Origin: Trichobilharzia szidati
Taxonomy: Eukaryota; Platyhelminthes; Trematoda; Strigeidida; Schistosomatidae
DNA: 64,000 nucleotides
Direction: 5' to 3'
Assembly: GCA_944472155.2 (NCBI GenBank)
Contig: OX235272.1
Span: 86,186,020 to 86,250,019, forward strand
Positions within the stretch are counted from its first letter, which is position 1. Each line of letters begins with the position of its first letter. The position numbers and the translations under genes were made by a program. The notes beneath the pieces were generated by a model. That model was not told the DNA's origin. It saw nothing but the letters and a program-made list of their open reading frames with translations, and searched no databases. Shown one piece after another: positions 26,201 through 39,500 of this stretch.

Positions 26201-29200
26201 AAACTTCCTGCCTATTTCATTTATCTTGGAAATTTATACGATAAATATTTTTGTGCTTTATTAAGAAAGGGATTTCCCTTCAGACCCTTATCGGTATGTC
26301 CATAATTTTTAAAGTGTTACACTAGATAAATTACAGTTAAAAGCATTATCATTAGGTCTTACATTTCGTGATCAAGGATATATAAGGTCAACCAATTTGA
26401 TACCAATATCCAGTTTGAAAACCTACTCCTACAAACAAAAGACTTGATCCCATCGTAAGATGATGAAGTCTCTAGGTTTAAAACTACACTAGTCGACAGT
26501 TGTCAGCAGTATAAAAACAGTAGTCATTCTAGTAAAAGCTTGCTGACTAAACAGCATCACGAAGCCGTAAGAAAGCTAAGGAACAACGAAAACATTATAA
26601 TCAGTAGACTTGATAAAGGAGCTGGAGTAGTACTGATGAATAAATGTGATTACGTTGACAAAATGAATTCGCTTCTAACTGACGAAACGAAATTCCAAAA
26701 GCTTAACAACCCAACAGATCTAGACGGAAAGGCTGAAAAGCAGCTAACAAACACGCTTAAGGAGCTGAGAAAAATTGGAGTAATCTCAGAGGCAGTCTAC
26801 AACCTTCTTAAAGTTACTGGAAGTAATAATTCATTATTTTATGGTTTGCTCAAAGTACGTAAACTAGGACTTCCTCTTCGCCCAATCCTAGACATGTCTA
26901 ATTCCACCTACCATGGAGTGGCAGAGTGACTAGGTGAACTCCTCCAAGCGTTACACAATGGGAAGTAAATGATATCCTTAGATGTCGCATCACTCTTCAC
27001 CAATGTATCACTTATGAAGACTGTGGAATTCATATACCCACAGATACAAGGAAAGCAGTTGGAGATCGGAATTCCAATTATTAGCCTGAAAGAGCTACTT
27101 TTAAGATGTACTACGAACGTAAACTTCACATTCAACAACCTTTATTACAAACAAATCGACGGTATTTTCATGGGTTCTCCATTGGGTCCAATTTTGGCAG
27201 ATTTCGTTCTTATTAAGCTTGAAAATGGTCCATTGAAACAAGTGATGTATTCTTATTTTCGTTATGTTGACGATACGTTTATTATTCTTGATGCGAAAGC
27301 TGACAAGAATGAAGCGTTAATAAAACTTTATTAAAATAATCACAAATAACTCATATTCAGTGAATAGTGAAGTAAAGTAGTTTGTAAGTTACTTTCTCCT
27401 ATGCGCTGTTTTTAGTAATGTGGATAACTTAAACCGTGATACATTTCCCTTTTCATTTAAGCTGTTTACTTGTTTAATTTAATCGGATGATATTCAGTAT
27501 TTACGCCTGGTGTTAGTTTTATAGATTCGCAAAGTAGATTTCTGTTTGAAATGATCATCGACTTCCATAAAATGAAGTAACTCAGACAAAGACGTATCAT
27601 AAAGCTGTAAAATTATCTACGGAGAGCATTGTTCTGTTTTTGTTGTCTTATTTTGTGTACTTCTGGCAACCTTAACTGATTCACTTCTATGCTAAGTTCC
27701 TCACTTATCTGTCAAACGGACAGTCAGTCAGTGTTGGTATCTCTGTATTGCCCAATTATATATACCTTATCTTCAACGCACCATTTGCACAGGTCTTCGT
27801 GTTGTGGTACATCTGGACTTCGTGTTGTGTTCCTTTGTGTTCCTTTCACGTCGTTTTCCCATGCATCTCCACAACGCTGTATCATTTACTTTCTCTGATA
27901 TCAAACGTATCTTCGTGCTATTTGATGTGTTTTATGCCGATGAACGTTTGTTTATATACTACTGATAAATCTTATCAGTAGCGCTTGCCACAGTATCACT
28001 GAGACATGTTTACTATTATAAAAGTGTAGAGTTGTATCTGCTTGGCTTAGGTGGTCGACTTTTAGTTAGTTACAGCTTAGTTACTCTGAAAAGATTTTCC
28101 ATGCACCAAGCTGTGAGCGACATCCGGTCTATGTGGGCTGATGTTACTACTTAGCTGCCCATTCTGAATTAAGTGGAACGCCACTCCAATCCGGAATCCA
28201 ATATCTTAAGGGCCGCGTCGTCAACTAGGTAGGGTCTTTAACCTCCACATAGAGTCCTGTCTAGGTTATTATGAAGCAGGCAAGGCTTTAGACTGGTGCC
28301 CCCTCCCCCTTCCCCGTGATCAATGCCATACCATTTAGAACCCACAAAATTTGAAGCCGTTATGGAAGTATTACTTTGTTTTCATACATTTATTCCCCTT
28401 AATGAATTTGAATAAAGCAAGAACAACAGTTTTTGCAGAATAAAATGGTACCATCATTTATTTTGTCGGCTTCTCATCAGCTGCTTACATGCCAAAGTCA
28501 TTATTAAATATATCTACGGAAACAATTTTAACATACTTGCACAGAGTTCATTTTAAACAAAAATCAATCGATCAATATATGCATAAAGTAACTATATATA
28601 TATATATATATAATATTAAACACTATTCCAAACAATAATAATCATACACAATGGAAACTTTCGACTTTACGTAATCAGATGAAAGAGAGGTGAAAATATC
28701 CAGTTACCAGGGCAAAGAAAGACTGATAACTGCTTCTTTCTGAACGCATAAATCAGATTTCAGGCGCTTGATGGAGATGGCTTCAGCAAACTTAAGGAGA
28801 ATTGAAATCTTTTGCCAGTTGATAATTTTGAACGGTCTTGCGACGTCCACCTCATGACTCGTGTCAAGGAGATGCCTGGCGATGGCACTGTTTAAAGCAT
28901 TTGTTCCCTTTAGACATAGGTTTTTGGGTACATGTTCAGAAAATCGTAGATATGTCTTTCTTTCTGTTCTTCCGATGTAACTGCTTCCGCAGATACAAGT
29001 AAATTTGTTTTTACAGTTGGAGTTAACATGAGAAGGATATCTATCGATTTTTGATTGCATCAAAAAGCAAGTTCGATAGACGGGGACAAGCTTAACTGCA
29101 GGATAGGCTCTGGCTAGTGAAGTACTCAGTCTTCTGTTGACCATTACTGCAATGTTTTCACCTTTATAATCAAGTTGAATGCAGATTGGCTTTTGTTTGA

Positions 29201-32200
29201 CATTTGAGACTTCAGATCTTCCGTAGTTGTTAATGAATCTTTGAAGGTAACCATTGCTTTTCAACATCTTTTCGAGAAACGTAAATTCTTCCTCTAATTT
29301 CTCTGTAGAGCATAATTTCCTAGCTCTATAGCATAGAGTCTTGACTAGTCCACGTTCAAAGCTATTTGGACTAAAACTATTAAAATGTAGGTATTGTCCT
29401 TTCCAAGTAGGCTTTCGGTAAATCGACTTCTGAAGACTACCATCTTCTAGGCGTTGCATGGCAATGTTGAGGAAGTGGAACTTTCCGTCACTTTCATGTT
29501 ACCTAGTAAACTCATTGAATAATCTGAGTAAGTGTGAAGCATGACTTTCATTGTTACACACTATAAATGTGTCATCGACATATCAACAGTAAGAAGTTGT
29601 TTCGTCGATTGCATGCTTGATCTTTGTTCTTTCAAGATTGGACATGAATATATCTGGTAAAGCAGGGCTAAGTGGATTGCGCATAGCTGCACCATCTATT
29701 TGGCGGTAAAGAGTGTTGTCTAATTGGAATCGCACATCCATTGTACACATAAGGAGTAGGCGTTTGAATTCCGACTCTGGAAGTGGGAGAAGATCAGACT
29801 ACTGACAAATGATCTCAATAGTTTCATTGATTGGAATCATTGTGAACAAGGTGGCTGCATCAAAGGAGACTTTGTTTTCTAGACTAGAATTGTTGTGCCT
29901 ACAATTATGGTTAGGATAATAAGAAATGGATTTCTAAGTAAATAGTATTCAATAACTGTTACTTTGGTTAGTAAAAATCGAAGTTATTTAGAATCGGTCC
30001 ATATTCGCTCCCACCAAATGCAAGATGATGTTACAGGATTGGACTACACCCACTCCTAGATTAGAAATAGGAAGTGAAGTAGTAGAGCACATTGACCGCT
30101 TCACTTACTTGGGAAGTCCCATCAGCCCCAACGGGTTGATCTCTGACGAAATCTCAGCACGAATACAGAGGGCTAGTTTCGTGTATGCCAGTTTACGCCG
30201 TCTCTAGCGTAGACGTGATATCCGACTATCGACCAAAGGGCGTGTGTACTGCTCAGTAGTCCGCTCCGTCCTCCTTTATGGCTGTGAGACCTGGCTATTG
30301 AGAGTGGAAGACATGAAAAGATTAGCTGTCTTCGATCATAGGTGTCTGCGTTCTATCTCCCGTGTGAAGTGGTATAATAAGGTGAGCAATATTGAGGTTA
30401 GGCGTCGAGTGCTAGGTAGGTGGGAGGGGAAATCAATCGACGAGGCTGTGAAATTACATCGACTGAGATGGTTAGGACATGTGCTACGTATGCCTAGTCA
30501 TCGCCTTCGTCGACAATGGGCAATGTTAGCTGATATAGGGCCAGGCTGGAAAAGAGCTAGCGGCGGTCAAACGAAAACATTGCACCAGTCAATGAAATCT
30601 ACAACAGTTAGTCTAAGCCACGTAGGAAGGTGCAGACTTCCTCACTGGTTGGGTTCCTCGGGATGGTAAAAACCAATGGTTGGAAACAATTGGTGACATG
30701 GCTCAAAATCGTTCTCAATGGCTAGCGAAGAGGCATCCATTCCTTGTGACTCATGATTTCCAATGAAGCTGTTTTGTTCTTCTTTATTACTATTCCTTTG
30801 TCTCACACCTCTGTTTACTGTCTCTAATATGCATTTCTTCTACTTTCTTCTCTTGCTTTGTGTGCTACATGGAGTGTGGCGACTTGAACTGCCGCACATC
30901 TGTGCAAAGTTCTATGTCGAAAACAGACAGACATTCTTCAGCACTTGACAGTCCAGTAAGTTAATAATCATTCAAAAGTTGTTGATTGATTGAATGCATT
31001 TTCATCTCGATGATTTATTGTGAAAGAAACAATAAGACTTTGGATAAGACAATTTGTGTGAGCACACATTATATACTTCATTAGTGATGTGCTAATTCAC
31101 TTCTATACGATGCGCAATCGGAAGTGAATAGTAAATAGATGTTCAACTTCCCTATTGTAGGTTTTGAAATCAGGATGAGGATAAAAGTTTTTTTTTAACT
31201 CCATCATTAAAATGACTCTTCCTATCACAGTTACAACTTATATTATCCTATTTTGTTGGCTTTATTTTCTCCCTTGTTTTCTTATTTATAGTCGTCTTGT
31301 GAATGTAAATGTTAGTGCAGATCTTCGTAAAGAATTAGGTGTAAATCAATATCTTTTAACTGGAACACTAGGTATACAACCTGGTCAAAGTCTACTCCTC
31401 TTAAATGGTATGTTACTTTCACCATCTGTTGATATATTCGCTTTATTGGATGTAATACGTCAAGAAGCAAAAATGATGGCACAACTGCATGCTTTAGGTA
31501 TACCAGTAAGTATTAAAAATATTTAGTAATATACTTTATATAATTTACTTCTTATGTGTAATATCCTAATGGCATAGATTCTTTATTCACTAACTTACTT
31601 AGTCAAACAAACCCCACCGTTGTTATTTAGTGCCCCTGTATTGTTGTTATGTTACGACTGAAACTAACTCCTTGTGAAATGAGCGCAGGAAACAAATCTC
31701 TACGTCGTACTTTATAGCTGACAAAACCTTTTTGAAACATGGATATATTCATAGAAGGCTCCAAAGACAGTAAAACTAACGTGTGACTCTATTCAACAAC
31801 AACAATAGTAACATCAAAGACTCAAAATTACCTCTTTAGTGCTGTTTGGCAGCTGTACAGACAAGGCAAGTTTCTAAGTGCAAGACAAAGTACTGTAGAA
31901 CAAAATTAGTCAACCAAAATTCAACTGTAAGAAGTACCTGAGAATCAGGTAGAATATTTCCAACAAGGTGGGATCAAAGTCTCTGTCGACAAGAATAGTC
32001 ACACATTAATGCCTCCCGAAAACAGTCCAATGGTTAGAATCACTCATACAGAAACGCATCATAAAACAACACAATATCAATATTAACGCACAACGATAAA
32101 GCGAAGCATTGAAATTATAGACTAAACAGGAACAAAGTCGAATGATGATAAGGATCAAGTCAACGTTTGATATGCAAATGTCAGAAGAATGATATGCAGT

Positions 32201-33516
32201 TTATGGGAAAAAATGGATAATAATTACAAAACACAAAATAATTGAGCAAAGAATATCCTTTTCGATAATTTCCTCTTCTGGCTCTACAATTATATGCATA
32301 TGTTTGTAACAACAGAAGACAAGGGCCAGGCAGTAGATCGTTTATTTTAAGGAAAATCAACACATATTTATAGATTTTAATGTACATTATTGTAGATTAT
32401 TGTTAGTCGAAAATACAGTCTTTTGATTGGTTGTTTCTAACAGAAAGTTAACCTTGCATCTCTTTGTGGCTGTGTCAGATCATCCGTATGCTAACTGTAT
32501 CCGCCTACGCAAAGCCTTTGTTCTCATTTTCTCACCATCAATATTAAGGACATAAACATTGACATCAATTACTGTCTACCAACTTTGGCTAGCAGCCAGC
32601 TCTCACCGCATGTTTATATCCATAGAATATTGTAGAATAGTAGTCAATAACAATATTAGTGTTTTTTAAATAACATCGATTCGTTAAATAAGATCAATGG
32701 AGTTGCAGTTCATTAAAGATGCTTAAATTATAATAATAATAAAGATATAGTAGCAAATAGAATATCAAATAAAATTAAGGAAATTTCTACAAAAAAATGA
32801 GGATCATTCGAACCGAGATGGCCAAGTTAAGGATAATGTCTGAACTAACTTCTTTTGGACGCACAAATTAGGCTTGTTAATATGGATCCCAACAGCCAGC
32901 CTCAGCAATATTTAGTAGTCGGAATCTTAAGGCGAAATCGAGATTTGGTGGTATGCGGTAAATGACTCTGAAAGCCTCGTCGACATCAATCCACAAGATG
33001 AGATAGAATAGCTCTATGATTAGATTTTGCTTGTCCTTTACTTAACCACTATGCAGGGTGATGTTTGGAAATTCGACGAGAAAGACGCCTAATTGTACGG
33101 CCTTTGCAACTAACTGGCTCCACAAGAGCAGTTGAACCAACCGAATGAGCATAAATATTGTAATTGGATCCTTGAAGAGGGATTTTCCCAACAATCTCTC
33201 CATTGCAGTCAGTTCACCTTAATATCAGTCCAGGTTACTGGTTTGTATAACCGGAATGATAACATTGATGTCATACATGTTGATAGTCAAAAGTAGTCTC
33301 TATCGATTCCTTATTCTTGTATAAGACAAATAACATGTTTGGGCTGAAATAGTCAGTAAACAGATAGTGAATGGCCGTCATTCCTTATTCTGAGGAAACA
33401 ATTGCAAGGATTATGGGATTTAGGCTATTTTGAAAGATTACTCTGTATATGTTGGCTAGCTAGCATATATAATAGTGGGAGAAATTTCAGCTAGGCGAAT
33501 TCTTACGTATTCGGAG

Positions 33517-33554
<38 letters not shown>

Positions 33555-36500
33555 GGACTCATTATAATATTCTAAGTAGCCTTTGACAAGACAGTATTCT
33601 AATCTTGACATATGGGCATGCTTGGATATTTAATTTTGCGAAATTTATCATGTAAGAATCGAATTTTTGTGGTCATCTTTTTTCGCTTCCCATGCATTGG
33701 GCATTTCTGCCACTCTGCAAATCATTTATATGCTTCTGACTTCCTGTTTAAAACGTTTGCTCCGTAGACATTACAAATATGTATAAACTGCTAGGGCTGT
33801 GTTCATAATGCTCGATTAGCTTATATTTCTCTCATTCAGTTGTTTCTTCTGTGTTATGTTGGTTGGAGGGTTTCATTATGAGCTGACATCAGTTAGAGAA
33901 CCATTGGAAAACCACCTGGGAAAGCTGGACAGCTGTTTCCTCCGTCCTAGTTTGGGATTCTTCAATGGTACGCACCCTGATGCTCACTAGCGACTGGCCC
34001 TATTCAGGCGATTACCTGGGGTTCTAGTGGGAAGTCGTGACCAGTAGGGTACAGAAGGTTGAAGAAGAAACTGTGAAGTGGTTACGCTACGTCATGAATT
34101 GGTAGAATTTAGAATTCATGAGCTGACCATTGGATCAGGTGCCAGTGGCTTAATGGTCTACGAGCTCGTTAGCCTTGTAACCAGAAGGTCCTGGATTTGA
34201 ACCCCGTATTGTGGGTGCGCACTGATGAAGAGTGCCAAACTAGGCTGACGAAACAGTTGTACATTACTCCCAGGTGGTTTTCCAATGGTTCTCTAAGTGA
34301 TGTCAGCTCATGATGAAACCCTCCAACCAATTAATGTTTTCTCTGAAGATCCTGGACGGAAAGAAAATATCATGCAATATAAACTCTGCTGTAAATTCTT
34401 TACATTATATAAACATTGTTCATAATAAAGCTATTATTAATCACTAAAATGTTTACTAAAAGTGAGAAAAACATAACTAATTATGTTCAAATCTAGTTAG
34501 CATGCAGTCATCTGTCATTTCTGAAAAAGGTAAAGATGTGTGTTGTGCTGTTCGTTAACTATCAGTTCCCGTTATACTACTAATCTTGTTTTCTTTTCAA
34601 TTCAGTCATAATCCCAACATGGTTTCTTTATTCCCATTAATAGTGGTAGCCAAACATTTGCACTTACAGTTGTTTCACTTCTCGAGACTTTAATTCCCTG
34701 TTATATAATGGGCAACTTGTTAACAAATGTGTATCTCTGTACAATTCACTTTGACTTGTTTTTTTTTTTGAATGATTTACCCCCACAGGGACCAAATATC
34801 TCACAGTTAATCATTGACTATGGTTCTTCGAGTGAATCTTCGTCAAAATCTACTGATGGAAATATACCAGGTTTAAGACATAGTCTATCCGGTCAATTTG
34901 TTCTGGATTTATCCAATTCACCAATCTCGTATATTAATAATTTAGAATCTGATTCAGCTTATGCTTATTGGCCATCATCACTTCATACATTATTCACGCT
35001 TGATTTTTCCGGTGGTATACGTCGGATACGTAAAAATCTGTACAATGTCATTTTAGTCATTGATCCTGCTTCATCTGAAAGTCGTGAAATGTTAAGACTA
35101 ACAGAATCATTTCTTTTGCATATGACTGCAATACGGTTAGTTGATGATATTATTGTTGTTATTGTTTATTTTCCACTTTTTTTCCAGTCACAGATGATTT
35201 ACCTAAAACAGACTTTTCATGCGTCAAGCCATGAGCCACGTTTAATGCATTATTGCCCAGATTGAAGTAGGTGGTTGTGGATTCGAACGCCACAGGACCT
35301 GTTCTTAGCCTAGTTGAACGTTGAGTTCTGAAGCCAGTGGACTACATCTTTCTATGCATTATGTGTGCGTCGGTGATTCCGTGATAGAATGTTCACCAAC
35401 TAAGCACGTGGTCCGGGGTGGATTCCCGATCGACTCATTCCTGAACCTCGCTTGGACAGTATTTAAGTTCGGTAGAGGGAGCGGGTAGCAATCTCACCCC
35501 GTAAAAATAAAATCACCGTTAATGAAACTTCGAAGTTCAACCTTGAAGCCATGTATTCCACACTCGAGACGCGAAGAGAAATGAAATAATTATTCAAAAG
35601 AATGGTTACTGAACAAAGAATATTCTTTTCGATAACTCCTTCATCAGGTTCTACAGTTATGTATACATAATAGTGAATGAATTAGTGTTATTAACAACAT
35701 TAATGTTGTTTAAATAACATAGAATCAATAATAATAATAACATCAATGGATTACAGTTTGATAGCATCAACATAACGATTAACTGAATATCAGAAAAATT
35801 AGGGAAGATAATGTTACAAATGCATGAATTTATCGTCTCTACTGAAGGCCAGGGCAGTAGTAGTGGCTGGCTGAACTTGATTCTTTTGCACACAAAAGAC
35901 TGGTTGTTTCACGCCAATTGCGATAACCTTTGCTGTTTGAAGCATGCGGTGCTTCGATGCTTTTGGTAATTTATTTGGCACCCGGTAGATGATAAGGATT
36001 CTTCAATGCTGGCTGGCTTTGTGGCTGGTTTGTACCAGATGGTCTACTATCGAACTGTTGATGGTTTCTGCTACACCTTTATTTAGCCACACTGGTATAT
36101 GTTCTCAAGCGAACACGAAAAATCAATTTCCTAGAGCAACGGCCAATATAACTCGCTCTATCACAAGCGCAGTTGAATTGGTCGATACAATTACAAGTGG
36201 TTAGTCTAGGTACTTCATCTTTCGATTGCGGAATCACCACCGGTCGTGTTGTTAGTCACACTAATTCATTCACTTTATTTATTTCTGTACGTTCCCAGTA
36301 GAACATAGGGCTTCAAGCTAGAGGCTTGGATTTTCTGTAGCAGTGTTGTTTATTTTTACTGGGATGGGGTTGCTAGCCTCATGCGTAACCTTTCCTCTTT
36401 ACCAGTTTTATTACTGGCTTAGCGAGGTAAAGGAGTGCGTCGGCAGGGGATCGAACCCCGGACCACATGAGGCGTGGTTGGCGAGCATTCCACCGCTGCG

Positions 36501-39500
36501 CCACCGACGCACACTATTATGTATATATATAACTGTAGGACCTGATGAAGGAGAGGTTATCGAAAAGAATATTCTTTTTCAGTAACTATTCTTTTGAAAA
36601 AGGTTTTAATGTGCATTTTTAATCAGTTGAAATAATTATTCTATCCGAAATTTATTGAGTATTTCATGCTGATTAACATATAACGTTTATTCACCATTAG
36701 GAGTATGTGAATCTGTGTTGTTTTGAGTGTTTATATTTTTTTTGCTATGTTTGTTAGCCTATTTGAAAAGTTGTTTACACTTTTAGATTTTGTGAAAAAA
36801 CATTGTTTTTCAAATATTGGTTTTTGTAGCGGTTTTGTTCGATTGGTTGGAGGATTGCACCATGAGCCGAAATCGATTAGAGGACCATTGGAGAACCAGC
36901 TGGGAGTACTGGACATCTGCTTCGTCCTTGTTTGGAACTCCTCATCAGTACGCACGGACGATGCGGGGTTCGAACTCAGGACCTTCTGGTTGCAGGGCGA
37001 GGTGGCTCGTAGACCATTAAGCCATTGGAACCCGATATAATGGGCAGCCCATGAATTCTATCATCTGCCAATTCATGACATAGCGCGGCCACTTCGCAAT
37101 GTCTTCTTTGATGAGTTACTGCCTCACCTTCAACGTGCTGTACCCTACTGGTCACGCTTTTCCAATGGTTTTCTGACTGATTTCAGCTCATGATGAAATC
37201 CTCCAACCAAAAAAAACTTTCTGAATACTTTATTTAGTTATAGAATAATTAGTGTAATTGACTTTTGAATTGGTAATAGTATGTATACATATCTATCTAT
37301 CGATGCATATAATAGTGGAACAGACATATTAATTCCTTTTGTACATTTTCTTCAATCACGTCAGTCGGATTGTTTTATGTCTGAAAGGGTATATTTGCCG
37401 TTGGATTATATTATAAATTATTATTTGATATCTCTATATGAATACAATTTGAAATGACTACACTTTCATATTTTTGAATTGAAATATTGTTATTTTTAAT
37501 ATTGATTAAAATACAAATGAAATAAATTCAGGATTAGGCAGTCAAATAAATCAATACTATATGGTTTTTGACATAAACTCATTTCTTATGCTTCAGTGAT
37601 TATGGGTCACTGGTTGTGGTGTCACTTTATAGTAAGACTAATAAATATATGTGTTCCGTTTGAGGAAGATATCCTAACGTTCATTGATTATCGAATTGAT
37701 CAAGGTTGCTTCCTTAACATTTTATCTTTTAAATACTCAGATTTTATCACCTTATTATTGTGTAACAAATAAGCTACTCAAATCATATGTAATCAGTCAG
37801 CAACCAATATCTGTAAGTGCTGTGTGCTTATCGCGCAGCACTCAAATCTCAAGCCGTCTTGAAAACTAGCTGGAGTTAAAGTAGTTTAGGAATTCATGTG
37901 TGTGCGTGCTTATGTGTTTTTTTATTCCTTCACGTTCCCAGTGGAACATAGAGCTTCAAGCTAGATGCTTGAAGTTTCTTTAGCAGTGTTTATTTTTACA
38001 AGATGAGGTTGCTAGCCTCATGCCCAACCTTCCCTCTTTACCAGCTTTATTTCTGGCTTAGCGAGGTAAAGGAGTGCATTGGCCGGGGATCGAACCCCGG
38101 ACCACATGAGGTGTGGTCGGCAAGCATCCTAACCACTATGCCACCGGTGCGTATGTGTAGCTGTTGCTTATTCAAGTATCGTATACTAGGCTTCTAACAG
38201 TTTGTTGGAAGCTACAGCAGGATCGACCGGTTTGAACCACCTCTGATACCTTTGTGTGATATCAGTCAAAGTTGGGGTGCACAACAAACTTGAGTGCGTG
38301 AATTTCAGCTCTGCCTATGTGAAACCTATTCCTTCTCAGTTGAAGATGTTTAGCGGCTTTGTAGTTTTGACTATCATTATCTTAGTCATGTGTAAATAAT
38401 TCTAAAGTTTGACAGGGAGAATCTGAGTAAACAAACTGTAGACCATCATTGATGAAGTTTTTCTGTCCTTGAACAGTGACGTTTATGACTTAGATTCGGT
38501 TTATCAATGTTACACTCTTCCCTATTCGCTAGTCCTTGAAGTGTCTGAAAAACGAGTATTGCCCTGTGGGATGAGGGATAATTTAGTGAACATCTGTCAG
38601 TGCATTTTATTTCATTGAATGAGTTCAACTATGTAACTCGATGGTTTGTCAAATTTATTAAAGATTATTAAACTCGTGGCCATCATGCTGTAATTTCCTT
38701 TCTTCTCCTACTGTCGAAGAATTACATTAATGAAACTATCCTTGAATGTTTATCTTATTAGGTCAATTATTTGAGATCAGTTCAGCTTGATCACTTTTCT
38801 CCTTTTCTTTTGTTCATACATAATTGTTATGTCATTTTGTGTTGCATATCTCTTAGTATCTATGCTTTAATTAGTTGGTTTCTCTTAACAAGTCTAGAAG
38901 ACATGGATTTCGCGGATAATTTATGTTTGATATCACACAAAATCGAAAACTTACAAGCGAAAACCGACAAACTGGTCGAAGAAGCAGCAAAGACAGGACT
39001 TCAGGTGAACATAGACAAGACGGAGGTTATGAAAATAACCAACCAGCAACAACCACAACAGCAGCAACATCCACCGCCAATCACCATCGACGGGAGGGAT
39101 TTGAAAGAGGTTACTTCATTCACTCATCTATAGAGCATTGTCTCAACTACAGGCAAATGGAACGGACGAGGATGTCAAATCGAGAGTCGAGAAGGCGGGA
39201 AACACATTCATCAACCTGAAACCAATCTGGAAATCTTCGTCACTCAGCCTGCATCAACAACAAAATTCGGATTTTCAATACAAACGTCAAGTCACTTCTT
39301 CTATACGGATCAGAAACTTGGCGGAGCACAAAGAATATTTCCAACAGCCTGTTGCAGACCTTTATCAAACACTGTCTTCGCTCTATACTGAAGATCAGAT
39401 GACCGGCCGGAAAGAATCACCAACAAGAAACTATGGGAACAAACAAAACAAGAACCAATAGCTCAACAAATATGCAGGAGAAAGTGGATATGGATTGGAC

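Larger units (their letters stand above)
24887..31291 (+). other. UGGT intron 5 (largest)
   Basis: 6,405 bp, phase 2. Carries three Penelope-like copies (25.26-26.04 kb minus, 26.40-27.35 kb plus, 28.69-29.89 kb minus), an RTE 3' half (30.0-30.95 kb) and the second copy of the hairpin repeat (27.7-28.0 kb). 28,000-28,600 has no assigned element apart from a TA microsatellite at 28,595-28,613. Confidence 0.7.
31506..34788 (+). other. UGGT intron 6
   Basis: 3,283 bp, phase 0. Contains an antisense LTR-like repeat (32.28-32.64 kb), a weak antisense Penelope-like fragment (32.8-33.2 kb), a TA microsatellite (33,521-33,549) and the largest foldback Smα-like unit (33,859-34,330). 31,550-32,200 and 33,230-33,850 show nothing assignable. 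Confidence 0.65.

Noticed and set aside
36430..36515. tRNA gene (box A and box B present)
   Set aside because: The same tRNA-like head is followed by a constant SINE body in about 13 places; acceptor-stem ends do not pair. Same reasoning for 45,340 and 62,238.
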